Below the pieces are notes generated by a model. It had not been told where the DNA came from, made no database searches, and saw only the letters and a program-made list of their open reading frames with translations. This document shows, piece after piece, positions 46,541 to 57,908 of a DNA stretch of 64,000 nt (position 1 is its first letter; every line of letters starts with the position of its first letter). The DNA is taken from assembly GCF_004193775.1 (NCBI RefSeq), contig NC_041019.1, forward strand, positions 10,650,204 through 10,714,203, given 5' to 3'. The DNA comes from Glycine soja (Eukaryota > Streptophyta > Magnoliopsida > Fabales > Fabaceae). Made by a program: the position numbers and the translations under genes.

Positions 46541-47923
46541 AATCATAGTGGTATAGCAGAAGCATGGTGGGCCCATAACCCACAAGTTCTTGAATCGTTA
46601 GTCTTTTAAGTTTACACATGGCTCCTTATTAGAATATAGGTTAGTTACCTATTCGGTTAAGAGTTAGTTACAAAATGGTTTTATAAATAGGAGATCAATT
46701 CAATATGTTATCACATCAGTATCAATATGTTCTTTATCTCTTAACATCTTCATCTCTTAACATCTTCATCTCTTTAATCCATGGATTCTTAACACTGCTA
46801 GTATTAATTTATTATGAAATGATTAATTTATAAATAAAATCAGAGTGACTCAGTGAAAACCTAGGGAACCCACAACACACAGGTCCTTGAATCGTTAGTT
46901 TTTAAGTTTACACGAGGTTGCTAGTATGATACGATTTATGTACAAACAAAAATAAAAGTGATGCAGCGGAAGCGTGGTGACCCCATAACCCACCTGTCTT
47001 TGGTTCGTTTTTATGTTTACACATAGTGCTAGTTAATATATATATTATAATTTGATTAATGTATAAACAAACATAAGAGGGACGCAACGGAAGTGTTCTT
47101 TTTTACTAAAAATAATTTATTTGCTCTCATAAGACATATTTTTAAACTAATATAGTAAATTAAGAGATAAAAAATAGAATAAATTGAATTTTTCTTATAA
47201 AATTATGTATTTTATAAAAAAATTAAATATATTTTTCTATGAAAAAAATATAAATTATTTTTTGTTTTTACTAACAAATTTTTTTAGATCCGTCACTGCC
47301 CACAAGTCTTTGAATAGTTAGTTTTGAAGTTTAATTTACACATAACTGCTAGTATTAGTATATTATAATATGATTAATATATAAACAAAAATCAGAGTGA
47401 CACAATGGAAGCGTGGTGACCCCATAAACCATAGGTTCTTGGTTCATTAGTTTTTAAGCTTACACATGGCTATTAGTATTAATGTATTTTAATGTGATTA
47501 ATTTATAAATGAAGCGTACGTGGTGGTCCCATAATACATATGTACTTGGTTCGCATGCCTGCTAATATTAATGTATTTTAATATAAGAAGGTTTATTATC
47601 TTTTTAATTCTTAAACTTTTTAAATTATTTATTTATTTTTAGTTTTTAAAATTGTTTAGTCTTTACTTTTAGTTTATTAACTTTTTGTTTCTTCCTATTT
47701 TTAATCTCTTAAAAGAGTTAAAAATAAGAATAAAAAAAATTAAAAGACTAAAAGTAAGAAAAAAGTTAATGGACTTAAAACAAAAATATAAAATTCAAAA
47801 ATTAAAAACATAAATTCAAAATTATTTACTAAAACGAGAGTTTACCTAATATGATTAATTCATAAACAAAAATCAGAGTATCACACTGGAAGGGTGGTGG
47901 GCCCACAGGTCTTTTGACCTTAG
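46541..47923 (+). repeat. Degenerate tandem array derived from initiator tRNA-Met
   Basis: A ~60-bp module recurs at about 46541-46602, 46838-46897, 46951-47007, 47071-47098 (left half), 47287-47320 (right half), 47390-47450, 47508-47553 and 47871-47923. Each is followed by TTAGTTTTTAAGTTTACACA and an AT-rich TATAA..TGATTAAT..ATAAACAAA spacer. The module reads ATCAGAGTG-C-CAG-GGAAGCGTGGTG then CCCATAACCCACAGGTC then TTGG-TCG. This follows plant cytosolic initiator tRNA-Met from the 5' acceptor strand through the CAT anticodon loop to the T-loop. All copies carry substitutions and lack a pairing 3' acceptor strand, so none should be a functional tRNA. Confidence 0.78.
47590..47845. repeat. Inverted-repeat element inside the tRNA-like array
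   Basis: The left arm (TTTTTAGTTTTTAAAATT..AGTCTTTACTTTTAG) is complementary to the right arm (CTAAAAGTAAG..AAAAATTAAAAACATAAAT). It is related in wording to the repeats at 49024-49415 and 61530-62385. It sits between the sixth and seventh tRNA-like copies. Confidence 0.6.
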
Positions 47924-47930
47924 TTTTTAA

Positions 47931-48351
47931 GGGTGTGTTTGATTTGCATTTTCATTTTCTGTTTTCATTTCCTGTTTTCATTTTCTGAAAACTGTTTTCA
48001 TTTTATAAAAATTTGAATTCTGAAAACATGTTTGGTTTGATTTCTTATTTTCTGTTTTCATGAAATAAAAATACTGAAAATTTATGATATTATTGATTTA
48101 TTGTATTTTTGTATTTTTAGATTTGCTTAAAACTACATTCATTGTCACCGCAATTTCATTTTAACCGAAATGAGATTTCTGTACTTAACTGAAAACACTG
48201 AAAACGAAAATTTATTGTTTTCATTTTCTAGTTGTTTCCTGTTTTCATTTTCACTGAAAATGTTTTCAGAAATCAAACCAAACACATCTTCATCACCGTT
48301 TTCTGTTTTCAGTAAAAATGAAAACAGAAAACAACCAAACCAAACACCCCC
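47931..48351. mobile_element. MITE (421 bp), PIF/Harbinger-like
   Basis: The ends are GGGTGTGTTTGATTTG and, inverted, GGGGGTGTTTGGTTTGG. They are followed on both sides by matched TTTTCTGTTTTCATTTT-type blocks. A 3-bp TAA duplication flanks it (47928-47930 and 48352-48354). Removing the element restores the array phrase TAGTTTTTAAGTTT. No transposase is present. Confidence 0.75.
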
Positions 48352-48354
48352 TAA

Positions 48355-49023
48355 GTTTCTTGTTTTCATATTTATTTTGTTTTCTTATTCTCTCTTAATT
48401 AAAACTGCGTTGCATTTCTTACCCTAGTAATTTCAAGGGCATTGGCAATCATTTGCATCACAGACAACCTAGCTGATTTTATACATGCAAAAAGGTTCTA
48501 CATATCTATTACATTTTTTTTGGCATAGTGCTTGCTAGCTCTCCTTTTTACTAAATAATGAATTGACGAGCAGATTAATTACATAAACCTGGCAGAAAGA
48601 AAGGAGATCAAGGTTTCAAATTGTTAATGATGGAACAATAGTTCAGTTGAGAATTCAAATCTCAAAGGTTCCACTAAAGCTCCAACTTGCTGGAAAAGTG
48701 TGTTACTCCTAGAATTCAAATCTGTATGTGACTTGCATAAAAAATTGTACAACATCAAAAAATTAGAACAAGACTGGGTAGGTAAAAGGACACTTGTAGG
48801 CATAATTGTATAACATCAATGTCAACTAATACTAAACACCATTCAGGCTGCAACTAGCATACTTTGTCCAAGGACAACCATGATTCTAAATCTAAACTAG
48901 GAAAGATATGGTACGAAGATTCAGTGTTGAATTGTATAACCCAACAACCATGACTTTCAAAAACCAGGAATAGAGGAACTCTTGTATATATACACACATG
49001 TTGTATGATTCATATCTAGATTC
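48355..49023. other. Intergenic sequence, no gene
   Basis: Nothing is recognised. Confidence 0.5.
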
Positions 49024-49415
49024 ATAAATTAAAAAATGTTTAAATATGTTTTTGATATATCCTTTTAAGTTCACATTTTATTAATTTTGGTCTTTATATT
49101 TATCTTTAGTCTTTGTAAGTTTGTCTCTTTTTAATTTTGATCCTTGTAAGAATTTTTATTCATTTTTAGTCTTTATAAGTACACGTTTTTTCAATTTTGG
49201 TCTCTATAATTAAACACAAACTTATAATAACTAAAAATGAAAAAAATTAGGATCTTAAATGGATTAAAATTGAAAAAGATGCAAACTTATAGGGACAAAA
49301 AATAAACAAAAAAATCTCACAGGAACCAAAACTAAAAAAATAAAAATTTATAGGGACTAATTAAAAATGAAAAAAAAAAACACTTACAGGGACTTAAGAC
49401 ACATTTAAATCATTC
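49024..49415. repeat. MITE-like inverted repeat ('TTTTGGTCTCTATAA' family)
   Basis: The left half repeats AATTTTGGTC(T/C).TATAA and TTTTTAGTCTTTATAAGT phrases. The right half has their complements (CTTATAGGGAC, AGGAACCAAAACTAAAAA). The outer ends, GTTTAAATATGT and its mirrored ACACATTTAAATC, pair. It is a common legume repeat type with no coding potential. Confidence 0.65.
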
Positions 49416-49594
49416 TAAAACTCAACTTCCTTCTATTTAGTTGTTATTTTGGATAATTACTAAATCCAAAATTATACCTAAACATTTTGGAACTAGACAC
49501 TTCCATTAGTAGCCAAATCGACACTTGCAATTTGTTGAATTGTTGTATCTTTATTCTTTTGTTGCTCCCTACAAATTCATGATTGGATAATTTT

Positions 49595-49792
49595 GGACCC
49601 TAGTGTTATGTCAACAAGTGTCAAATTGTCATGTTGTTTGCCTTGTTAGCATGTTAGCAAATCAATATCATACATTACATTACTGACATGCTATGTTAAT
49701 AATTTTTGTTAAAAATTGACAATAGACTAATGAGTAGATCAAATTGCACAATATAAAAAGTGAGAGTGCAAAAGTATATTTTGGGGCCAATT
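49595..49792 (+). repeat. ~175-bp repeat, isolated copy
   Basis: GTGTTATGTCAACAAGTGTC, CTTGTTAGCATGTTAGCAAA and ATCAAATTGCACAA phrases match the array at 53355-53815. The two sites probably belonged to one array later split by the 49793-53354 material. Confidence 0.75.
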
Positions 49793-50190
49793 CTAGGGTA
49801 GACCACTTGATAAGTGGTCTATAATAAACCATAATTCTTAACCATTAGATCAATCTTGTTACTATACATTTGTTCACACCAAATCCCCCAAATCTTTGTC
49901 GTAACTCCCTTGACCACCTTCAATCGACGGTGGTGTTTTTTTTCTTTTTCCTTCCTTACCTCCATCTTGTCTCTCTTTTCTCCCACAATCTCTTCAACCT
50001 TTTTTTTCCTTTCCCATGCCATGAGGGTCGATGCATGGATAGATCCATACCGACACCAATGCCACATAAATCTTGCATTTGTATTCTCTTTTACAAGTTT
50101 AGGCATTTTCACCACAGGAGGATAATGGAGAGAAATTTGGAGCTTCCAATGTCACTGTGAGATTCATACCTAAATGGTTGAACCCGTCAG
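49793..50190. other. Unassigned sequence between the 175-bp repeat and the LTR-like element
   Basis: It opens with a hairpin GACCACTT GATA AGTGGTC (49801-49820). The ORFs on both strands are not recognisable proteins. Confidence 0.45.
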
Positions 50191-52805
50191 TGTAACAACT
50201 CGCTTTGCCGCTACGACATCACTCATTATAAAATGTGACATTTCAATTTTAAGTGAAAGCTCCATTAATTTGATTATGAAAACGATGATAAATTTTTCAC
50301 TATATACACTAATCAAAGAACACACAAACACATGAATACATACATACATACATACAAATATATAATTCACATGTCAGAACACTAATTCAATTTTTACATA
50401 TATATAAACTTGGGACTTACATGCCCAATCAAGGAGCCAACTAAGGAAGAGTTGATAACAAAATACAACTCTTTCCCAAAATAAATTTCAACGTTATCGC
50501 ATTGGCTTGGCGGCTCCAACAAAAGACTTCCCTCCAAGTCACCTACTGCTGCTCATGTGCTCCTATGAATGAAAGTTCGAGATCATCATAGGCACCAACC
50601 ACACGGTACAAAAATTACAAGGGTGAGTTTATTATAAAAGATCAACAAACATCAAATGACAATGATTAAAAAGAAAACAATAACAATAACCACAATCATT
50701 CTCAATAATCCATCAATATACTTAACGAACTAGTCATGACTTTTCCACAGTTCAAATCAATTATGCTCAAAATGATGCATGTACCTAACTTAACTTTAAA
50801 ATGCAATGTGGTACCATTTATCAGGAAATAGCCTAAACGTGTCCATAGGACACTCTCACTTAGGACAACTAGACAACAAATATCGAGATCACCCTGTCGT
50901 GCACAAGTAACTTCCCCCACATGGTGATCAACCTAAGTCTCAAGGAAGTTTCAAACCGAGTGATATGCCCCAAGTACAAGTATTTTTCCTCATAAAAGGC
51001 TACGAGTACTTACTGACAAAGTTTATACTATTTCCATACAATATGAAGTATGGAACATGAGCATCATCAATGCACTAACCATGGATAATTAAAGATTCTA
51101 AGTCATTCCCTTCTTTCTCCTGGTATGCTTAAAACTCTTTAAACACTCTATTTCTCCCTCCAGGGATATCCAACATGGTCACTGCACCCCATGTGCATAC
51201 ACAACATACATCATCGCAATGACATCATCAACATCATCTCAATATCATCATCAACATCAATATCATCTCAATATCATCATCAACATGACAAGCAATCGCA
51301 TTCCGCATACATACTTAAAAATTCATGCCTGGGATTCACATTCCCCAGGTCTTCAAACAACACAAACCTCATACAACAACCATCCATAATATCACGAGAC
51401 TAATATCTTAAGGAAAATTATAAATTAAAAAGGATAATTATGATATTCAAAACAAAACTCTTATGCTCATTTAAAATTTAATTAAAAAAAGTAAATAAAA
51501 TAACAAATATAAAGAGTCTCCTCTGTAATTAAGACTTTTCCCAAAAATTTCAATCTTATAACGACAACATCATTGATAATTTCATTCATCAATAAAAAAT
51601 ATATCACACCCATTAGTTAAAAACACAATTTTTATTGAAAACTAACGTGCACATCAATAACAAATATATCACATCCATTAGTTAAAAACACATTTTTTCT
51701 TGAAAACCAACATGCATAGGGACAAACATACATCCCCATAATTGAGTTCCTTGACCCCAACTATGATATCAAAAGCTGTAAACAAACAATAAACTCCCCT
51801 CACCTATAAGGTTAATATCAACATTTGGGGTCAAATACCCATTCAATTTAAAAAAAGGGCTAAAGGGGTGTTTTGAGATCCACATCAAAGAGACGTCAAT
51901 TTGAAATTCCGATTATGCCATTGTGATCAGGGTTTAGTGAAGGTTACAAAAACAAAGTCTATTTTATAAAAGACAACTTTTACAACGTCTCATTTTCAAG
52001 GGTCTTTCAAAGAAAGTGTAAAAACATCCAATAATGGTATCCAAGTTACAAGAGATGCAAAGATAAGCTCAGACTAACTAGGAGAATGCTTAGTAATCAT
52101 GGTTACCTCCAAGAAACCGCACAGGGAGGATTGGAGGCTCCATTCTCTACCAAATCCTCGAGTTGAGTTTTGAAGATTTCACTTCGATTAAAGTGTTCAT
52201 TTTCATGCAGTGGTCTTGCGGCAAGTAATGGCAGCTCGTGGCAGTCATCGGAGGTCGATGATGGTGGATGAGGAGGTTGGGGGTGTTGGGTGAGGGTTTA
52301 GGAGCGAAGAAGGAAGCAAAATGGGTTTTTTACGCTAGTGGACGTATTTGTAGCCTACAAGACTCGCCCAGGTGAAATTTTGCTCACCTAGGAGAGCTGA
52401 TCCAACTCAGACTCGCCTGGGCGAGTTCTGGGCGAATTATGCTCCAACATATTTTACTGCTTTTATAATATATCATATCTCACACTTCAAATATTATTTT
52501 GAAAATCTCAATAGTAAAAACGTGCAGACTTGAGTTGCAAGCTTACAATCCAAATTTGAAGGTGATCCAACGGTTAACGAATCCAGGATCACAATTTTAC
52601 CGGAACAAGTTTAGGTAAAACTTGAAATCTCATAATTTCAGCCTAAGTCAATAAAATTCCACATAACTCAACATCCACACCAAGAAAATTACACATGGCT
52701 TATTCACACAATACCTCAACTCATCCAAATTAATCGAGTAATCAAATAATACAAGAAATACATCAAACATCTATTTTTTTGTTATCGAAATTTTAGGGCA
52801 TTACA
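50191..52805 (-). mobile_element. LTR-like element or solo LTR (2.6 kb), probable gypsy
   Basis: The ends are TGTAACAACTCGC and GGGCATTACA (TG..CA, with TGTAA/TTACA inverted). The complement of the right end, TGTAATGCCCTAAAATTTCG, looks like a plant gypsy LTR start, so it probably lies on -. Flanking 5-mers GTCAG and ATTAG match at only three of five positions, so the boundaries are less secure than for the two left-hand solo LTRs. It carries no gag or pol. An ATCATCATC-rich microsatellite lies at 51220-51290, and an ACTCGCCTGGGCGAGTT near-palindrome at 52411-52427. Confidence 0.6.
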
Positions 52806-53354
52806 ATTAGAGCCTTTCTTAGGTCTATTTCCCATTTTGATGGTTGTTGCTCTTGTTCTTAACCCATGGCCCAAATTCATTCCTAGATCCATTTGCGAGT
52901 GATAGAGAGACGAACATCAAAGAGAAGCGGAGATGAATATACGACAACGAAAGGGGAACATGTATTGTTGCTAGGTCGGGGTTGTACCTAGGAAGTCTTG
53001 TTGAGCCCATCTCTTTTTTCAACTGTAGAGAAATCAAGTAAAAAATTAAACATGAAATTAGGGTAGGGAAGGGAAGGGAGCAAAGGGGTGCTCCTTTGGG
53101 TTGGTAAATGACACTTTGTTAGCTGGCACGAATGTGAATGGGCTTGTGGGTACGATGACGATGTACGGGGGGTTGCTGGAGAATGGGAAGGGGAGGCGAT
53201 AGTTGTTGTCGTCGATGAAGGAGTCTTCATGGAGAATAAAGGAGGTGGGAGGGGTCTAAGGTGTGGCTCATGGGTTTTGAAATGCCTTCGACAATGGAGA
53301 ATGGTGATTGGAGAATTTTGTCGGGAAAAGGTTGAAAGATCTAGTATAAACTGA
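52806..53354. other. Unassigned sequence right of the LTR-like element
   Basis: Richer in GC than its surroundings (53040-53290). Minus-strand ORFs there are proline/threonine-rich by composition, with no recognised domain. It may continue 49793-50190 as one interrupted insertion. Confidence 0.4.
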
Positions 53355-53815
53355 TCAATGCCATGTAATCACTAACATGTTATGTTAACAATTTTTGTTA
53401 AAAATTTGACAATAAGCTGATGACTAGATCAAATTGCATAGTCAAAAAAGTTAGAGAATTAAAGTATATTTTGGTCCTTAGTGTTATGTCAACAAGTATC
53501 AAACTCTCATGCAGTTTGTATTGTTAGCATGTTAGCAAATTAATGTCATGTAATTACTAACATGTTCTGTTAACAATTTTTGTTAAATATTTGACAATAA
53601 ACTAATGAACATATCAAATTGCACACTCAAAAAAATGAGAAAAAGAAAAGTATATTTTGGCACTTGTGTTATGTCAACAAGTTTCAAACTATCATGTTGT
53701 TTGTCTTGTTAGCAAATCAACGTTATGTAATTACTAACCTGCTATGTTAACATTACTATATCAAATTGCACAATAAAAAATATGAGAGAATAAAAATATA
53801 TTTAAACATTTTTGT
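53355..53815 (+). repeat. Tandem array of ~175-bp repeats (about 2.6 copies)
   Basis: Units restart near 53480 and 53660 with TTTTGG..(C)TTGTGTTATGTCAACAAG. Each includes a TAATTACTAAC.TG..(A)TGTTAACA block. Confidence 0.75.
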
Positions 53816-54217
53816 TTTACAAAATACTCTTCCTAAAAATTAATTTTAGATGTATGCTTTGAAATTAGTGATATATTATGAAAATTAATTTCCTTAAAGT
53901 AGTTCTTATGAAAACTAATTTGTATAAAATCTACAAAAAGCTAAAACAAAGGTGTTCACAAAAGATGCAAACACAGACATAAAATGAGAAAATTTGAAAG
54001 GAGAAATATTAATGTTAAACTTTCACATCATTTCAGAGGAAAAATATAAAAAGAAATAGAAAAAATAAAAAGAATGATAAAATATAATATATGATATGAT
54101 GAAAAAGGTAGAGGCAAAGAACAAAAAAGTGAGTGAGTTGTATGTTTATTATTGCTCAATTGAAAAGGGTGGAAGTGAGTTTGGCATGTGAGAAACTTCT
54201 ACATAGAAAAGTAAATA
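53816..54217. other. Intergenic sequence, no gene
   Basis: AT-rich; nothing is recognised. Confidence 0.5.
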
Positions 54218-56550
54218 GGCAATTTAGTCCCTGTACCTTTTTTTGCATATTAATCCCTAACTTAATGTTAAATCCAAAATAATCCATATCTTTGTATAAG
54301 TGTTGCAAAATTGTCTTCGTCGTTAGATTCAAGTAATGCCGTTAGTGAAGTGCATTGTTGGCAATTTAGTGTCACGTAGACCATCCAACGTGGCACTCAA
54401 CCCCTGTGTTTCTTCTTCATCATCCTTCATCTTCATCTTCTTCTTCTCCTTCTCCCTCTCCCTTTCTCCCCTTCCCAATGTCATCTCTCCACCTTCTTCC
54501 CGGTGCCACCACTGCCCCCAACTTTCCCCTCCAAAACCCTAACCCCCAAAAAACCCAAACCCCCTGCAGACACCACGGTTTTTCAGATTGGAAGCAACTA
54601 TTGGATGACTTTAGAAACTCATATTTCTGCAACTGCAGAAACTGGTATTGAAAGCTTTAATATAGTTTTAACAGCTGGTGATTACTCACTTCATGCCAAT
54701 AGCATGCAATGTATTGGACTGTTCACTTGATCACCCATCTTCCCCTCATGACCCACCTCACCTTAAAATAGTTTTTTGTATTTTTTACACTAGGGTCTCT
54801 TTTTTCTTTTTGAGAAAATAAAAAATAAATTTTTTCAACATATGTGTTCCTGGCTCATTTTGATATTGCTTTCAGGGGGGCATCTTCCATAAATCACACA
54901 TGATGTCCATTTTTTGGGAAAAGCATCCTATGTATGATGGTAAAATCCCCACTCCACATCACTACAACAGGTCAGCTCCACAGGTTTTGTTTAACTTCCT
55001 CCTTTTGGCAACAGGGCTATTGTGTGAAGAATTAACACATGAACTAAACAACCATCATCAGCATTTATCATCTATTAAAAGTAATCAACTAAAAAATTAT
55101 CACAGTGTAACAAAGTAAAACCCATGTATTTTTTTTAATCTTGTGATTGGACCCCATCCTACCTGCAAACATTGAGAGAAAAATAAAAAACATTTTCCAA
55201 ACTAATGATAAACACGCCACAGCCATTAATTGCATTGTCCAAACTCTTCCTTTCTGCGATTGGAAGAAAAAACATTAGATCACAACCAGAGGAAAAAATA
55301 ATCTGTTTTAAAAAAAAAAGAATAATCTTGTCTTCTCTTCAATCCTCGACTTACTGGTAAGTCATATGCACAAAGGAATCGGTCCAAGTAATTTATAGAT
55401 AGATATCCACATAGAGGACCAAATCCAAAGTTAGATAATCTTTAGTTAGATCATGGTAAAAGACAATTAGATAAATACTAAATAATCCTCGGTTCAAGCT
55501 AAATCCAAAGTTCTGAGCCTAGTTTTGAACATCTTTAAACACATGAACAAAATATTTCCATTCAATCAGCTTCAGAACTTGCAATTTAAACCCCAAATGG
55601 TACCAAGGGAATCATCGATTCATCATCAAACACTGGAATTTGAAATTCAAATAAAACGCTCCCCAAAGATTTCAGATTTCATCTCAGACCAACAAAACAG
55701 TGAAAACAAAACAAAAAAAAAGATTAGAGCTTTGGAGTGATTAAAGAAAGAAGAAAAAGGAAAACTGTCAAACTCACCTTGAGAATCCGATCAACGACCT
55801 CCATTCTGGCACCGAAGTCCAAATCCCCAGTTTGAAGCTTATTCAAGCAACGCAAACCAGGCCAGTGTTGGCACTCTTTTTCCACCATCATCGCCAAGCT
55901 TTCATCACTCAGCAATGGCAACTCATCTGGCTCTTCATCAAAGTGGCGCTTCCTAGGACTCCACGTGTCCTCACACATCCCCATCATCGACATCATCGTA
56001 CCCCCATTATTATGGCTCTCGTCGAAAACGGTGTTGTCCTCTGTGCAAAGGAGGCTAGAAGCAAAGTCAAAACTGGGTGCCATTGCAAGACCTCGAATTG
56101 AAACTCAACTACCCTCTTCCTCCAAATTCTTCACGCTAAAAAAAAAATAACGAAACTTTATTTTCAGATTATTGATAGGGTCTGTGTGACAGTGTGTGTA
56201 GGCGAGTGGAGTTTCTTTTATGAACTTGTTAAAAGGAAGAGATGACAATCTGTGGAAATAAGAATAATAAAACCGCTTCGGGAAATTGCCTTTACTTCAT
56301 TTTTGAATGCTTTTTAACTTAATTTTTTTTTTAATTTTTTAATTCAGTCCTTATCACATGAATTGCTGAGGTGAATTTAAACTTGTCACATGAGATTATT
56401 TAAGTGGACTAGGTTTACTAAATAGACATTTAAAGGAAATTAGATTTTAACAACTGAAATTTATTTACATAATGAATATAAAAGATATGGATTATTTTGA
56501 ATTTAAGGATTAATATACAAAAGATATATAATATCAGAAACTAAATTATC
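54218..56550. mobile_element. TIR-flanked element carrying a cyclin D gene fragment (Pack-type)
   Basis: GGCAATTTAGTCCCTG..TGCATATTAATCC..CCAAAATAATCCATATCTTT at 54218-54297 is matched, inverted, by 56550 back to ~56470 (GATAATTTAGTTTCTG.., same blocks in the same order). No exact target duplication was found, and similarity may continue a few bases outward, so the ends are approximate. The interior has no transposase. It contains promoter, leader and first exon of a D-type cyclin on - (55778-56083), plus a serine-rich ORF region (54400-54730) that I do not recognise. Gene-fragment capture by a non-autonomous MULE-like element is the simplest reading. Confidence 0.55.
55778..56083 (-). pseudogene. 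D-type cyclin (CYCD2/4-like), exon 1 only
   Basis: The 102-codon first exon starts MAPSFDFASSLLCTED and contains LPLLSDESLAMMVEKE and the start of the cyclin fold (GDLDFGARMEVVDRILK). It ends at an authentic donor AAG|GTGAGT. The canonical cyclin D motif LxCxE is represented only by LLCTED at residues 11-16 (L-x-C-x-E pattern: L12, C13 adjacent, so imperfect). The usual tryptophan before ILK is replaced by arginine. No later cyclin-box exons are found on - down to 54218, so it cannot make a cyclin, although a truncated transcript is possible. The reading frame of the exon is undamaged, suggesting recent duplication. Confidence 0.82.
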
Positions 56551-56639
56551 TATTTCCTCTTTCTCAGAATCAAAAGCTCTCTCCTTTGGGCATCATTCTA
56601 CAAATTGCACCAGCCATCTCTATCATTGGAAGCTTCACA

Positions 56640-57190
56640 AAAGGTTGCAATTATTTGGCACCCCCCCCAATACCTGTGTTGGTCTGTTTAGAGACCATTT
56701 TGGGAAGGCTCTAGGCAGCTTTTGCAGTTATATTGGTATATCTACAACCTTTGTTGTTGAGCTTTGGGGTGCCATTTTGACAGTTAAAACAACTTGGCAG
56801 AAAGGCTGAACTTTTTTTGGCTTGAGACCGACTCAACCTTAGTCGTTCTGTCCTTTTACAAGCCTTCTCTTGTCCCCTGGAAACTCAGGAATCACTGGCT
56901 GAATTGTCTTTTTTTACTTCTCAAATTCATTTTCGCATTTCCCATATTTACCGTGAAGGTAGCTGTTGCGTTGACAATCTAGCTAATCATGGTCTTACTA
57001 CTGTTAATAGTTTCTCTTGGTGAGATTCAATTTCCTCTTTTTGTATAGCTGATTATATGGACAATAGATTAGGCGATCCTAACTACAGGTTTTGTTGATT
57101 GATCCTTGTTCATGGGTTTTGGTATAGTCCCCTAATGTCTTGTTTTTGTTTTTTTTTTCTTTTTAATCAATATATTTATGGTGGAAGAGG
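56640..57190 (+). pseudogene. LINE RNase H / 3' end remnant
   Basis: Broken frames read LFRDHFGKALGSFC, VVELWGAILTVK, then FFWLETDSTLVVLSF and PWKLRNHWLNCL. This is the RNase H-like domain found at the C-terminus of plant LINE ORF2, with its TDS catalytic context. It is followed by a degenerate stretch and a T-rich 3' end ('tttttaatcaatatattta'). There are several stops. It is a separate insertion from the LINE piece at 1-885. Confidence 0.78.
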
Positions 57191-57294
57191 GGGAACCAAA
57201 ATGGAAAGGAAAGAAGAGACGGGATGGGATGAGTTTAGGAGCGCTAAAGTGTTGCGGAAGAGAAGAGAAGAATGTGGAAGTTACAAACTTAAAA

Positions 57295-57386
57295 GAAATT
57301 TCACCAGTTTGGCAAAGCCGAAATAGCTATCAAATATTTGGAAATTTCACCAGTTAGGCAAAGCCGAAATAGCTATCAAATATTTG
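57295..57386 (+). repeat. 46-bp tandem duplication
   Basis: Two near-identical units (57295-57340, 57341-57386) contain TTTCACCAGTT.GGCAAAGCC and GAAATAGCTATCAAATATTT; they differ at one base. Confidence 0.95.
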
Positions 57387-57830
57387 AAAATTTCAGTAGG
57401 TCTCATTCACAGTACTTCCCCTCTCAGTTGGTGAGAAAAGAATGGATTTTTGCATTGTTGAATCTAATTACTATGCTATCCCTTCACTCTCGTGGGTTTC
57501 CTGTGCACACAAAAGGATATTCATGTATTTTTTATTGTAATTTCTTCTTTTTTTTAACATATCAAACCACTTTAATTTAAATATTTTTTTTTATTTTCAT
57601 TTTATTTCTCTCCTACCAAATAATATATATTCCTCTTCATTTCTTACCTATTTCTCTTATTTTCTTTTTTTATTTACCTACTTTTTCTCCCCTATCAAAC
57701 AAAATCATTAGGATATTTTTGGATATTTAAAATAAATAAAAATGTGAAGGGGGTGGATGTTGTTGCAAAAAAGACTGAGTGCGTGAAAAGCTCGATATCA
57801 CTTCCCCATCTATCTTCAAGTTTCAGAAGA

Positions 57831-57836
57831 CACGTG
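57831..57836 (+). promoter_or_regulatory. G-box (CACGTG) upstream of LTD
   Basis: ACACGTGGG core 73 bp before the LTD ATG. G-boxes bind bZIP/bHLH factors and are common in light-regulated plant promoters, which suits a photosynthesis gene. It could lie in the leader rather than the promoter. Confidence 0.45.
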
Positions 57837-57908
57837 GGTGGATAGCAACTTAGAACACAAGTGAACTCAAAGTGGAACAACCCAAGCTTGTTTCACAGCT
57901 CAACAACA

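Noticed and set aside
46541..47923. Functional initiator tRNA genes
   Set aside because: Every copy has substitutions in the stems, and none has a 3' acceptor strand that pairs with its 5' strand, nor an immediate T-run terminator.
49819..50125. Lysine-rich or serine/phenylalanine-rich ORFs on both strands
   Set aside because: They mirror each other across a purine/pyrimidine-biased tract, the usual cause of spurious ORFs.
54336..54730. Serine/proline-rich overlapping ORFs
   Set aside because: Three overlapping frames driven by TCTTC and CCC-rich low complexity; no domain, no clear start context. A captured gene fragment is possible but cannot be supported.
1..57190. The LINE pieces at 1-885 and 56640-57190 as one element
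   Set aside because: They are 55 kb apart with genes and unrelated elements between them; two independent insertions are far simpler.
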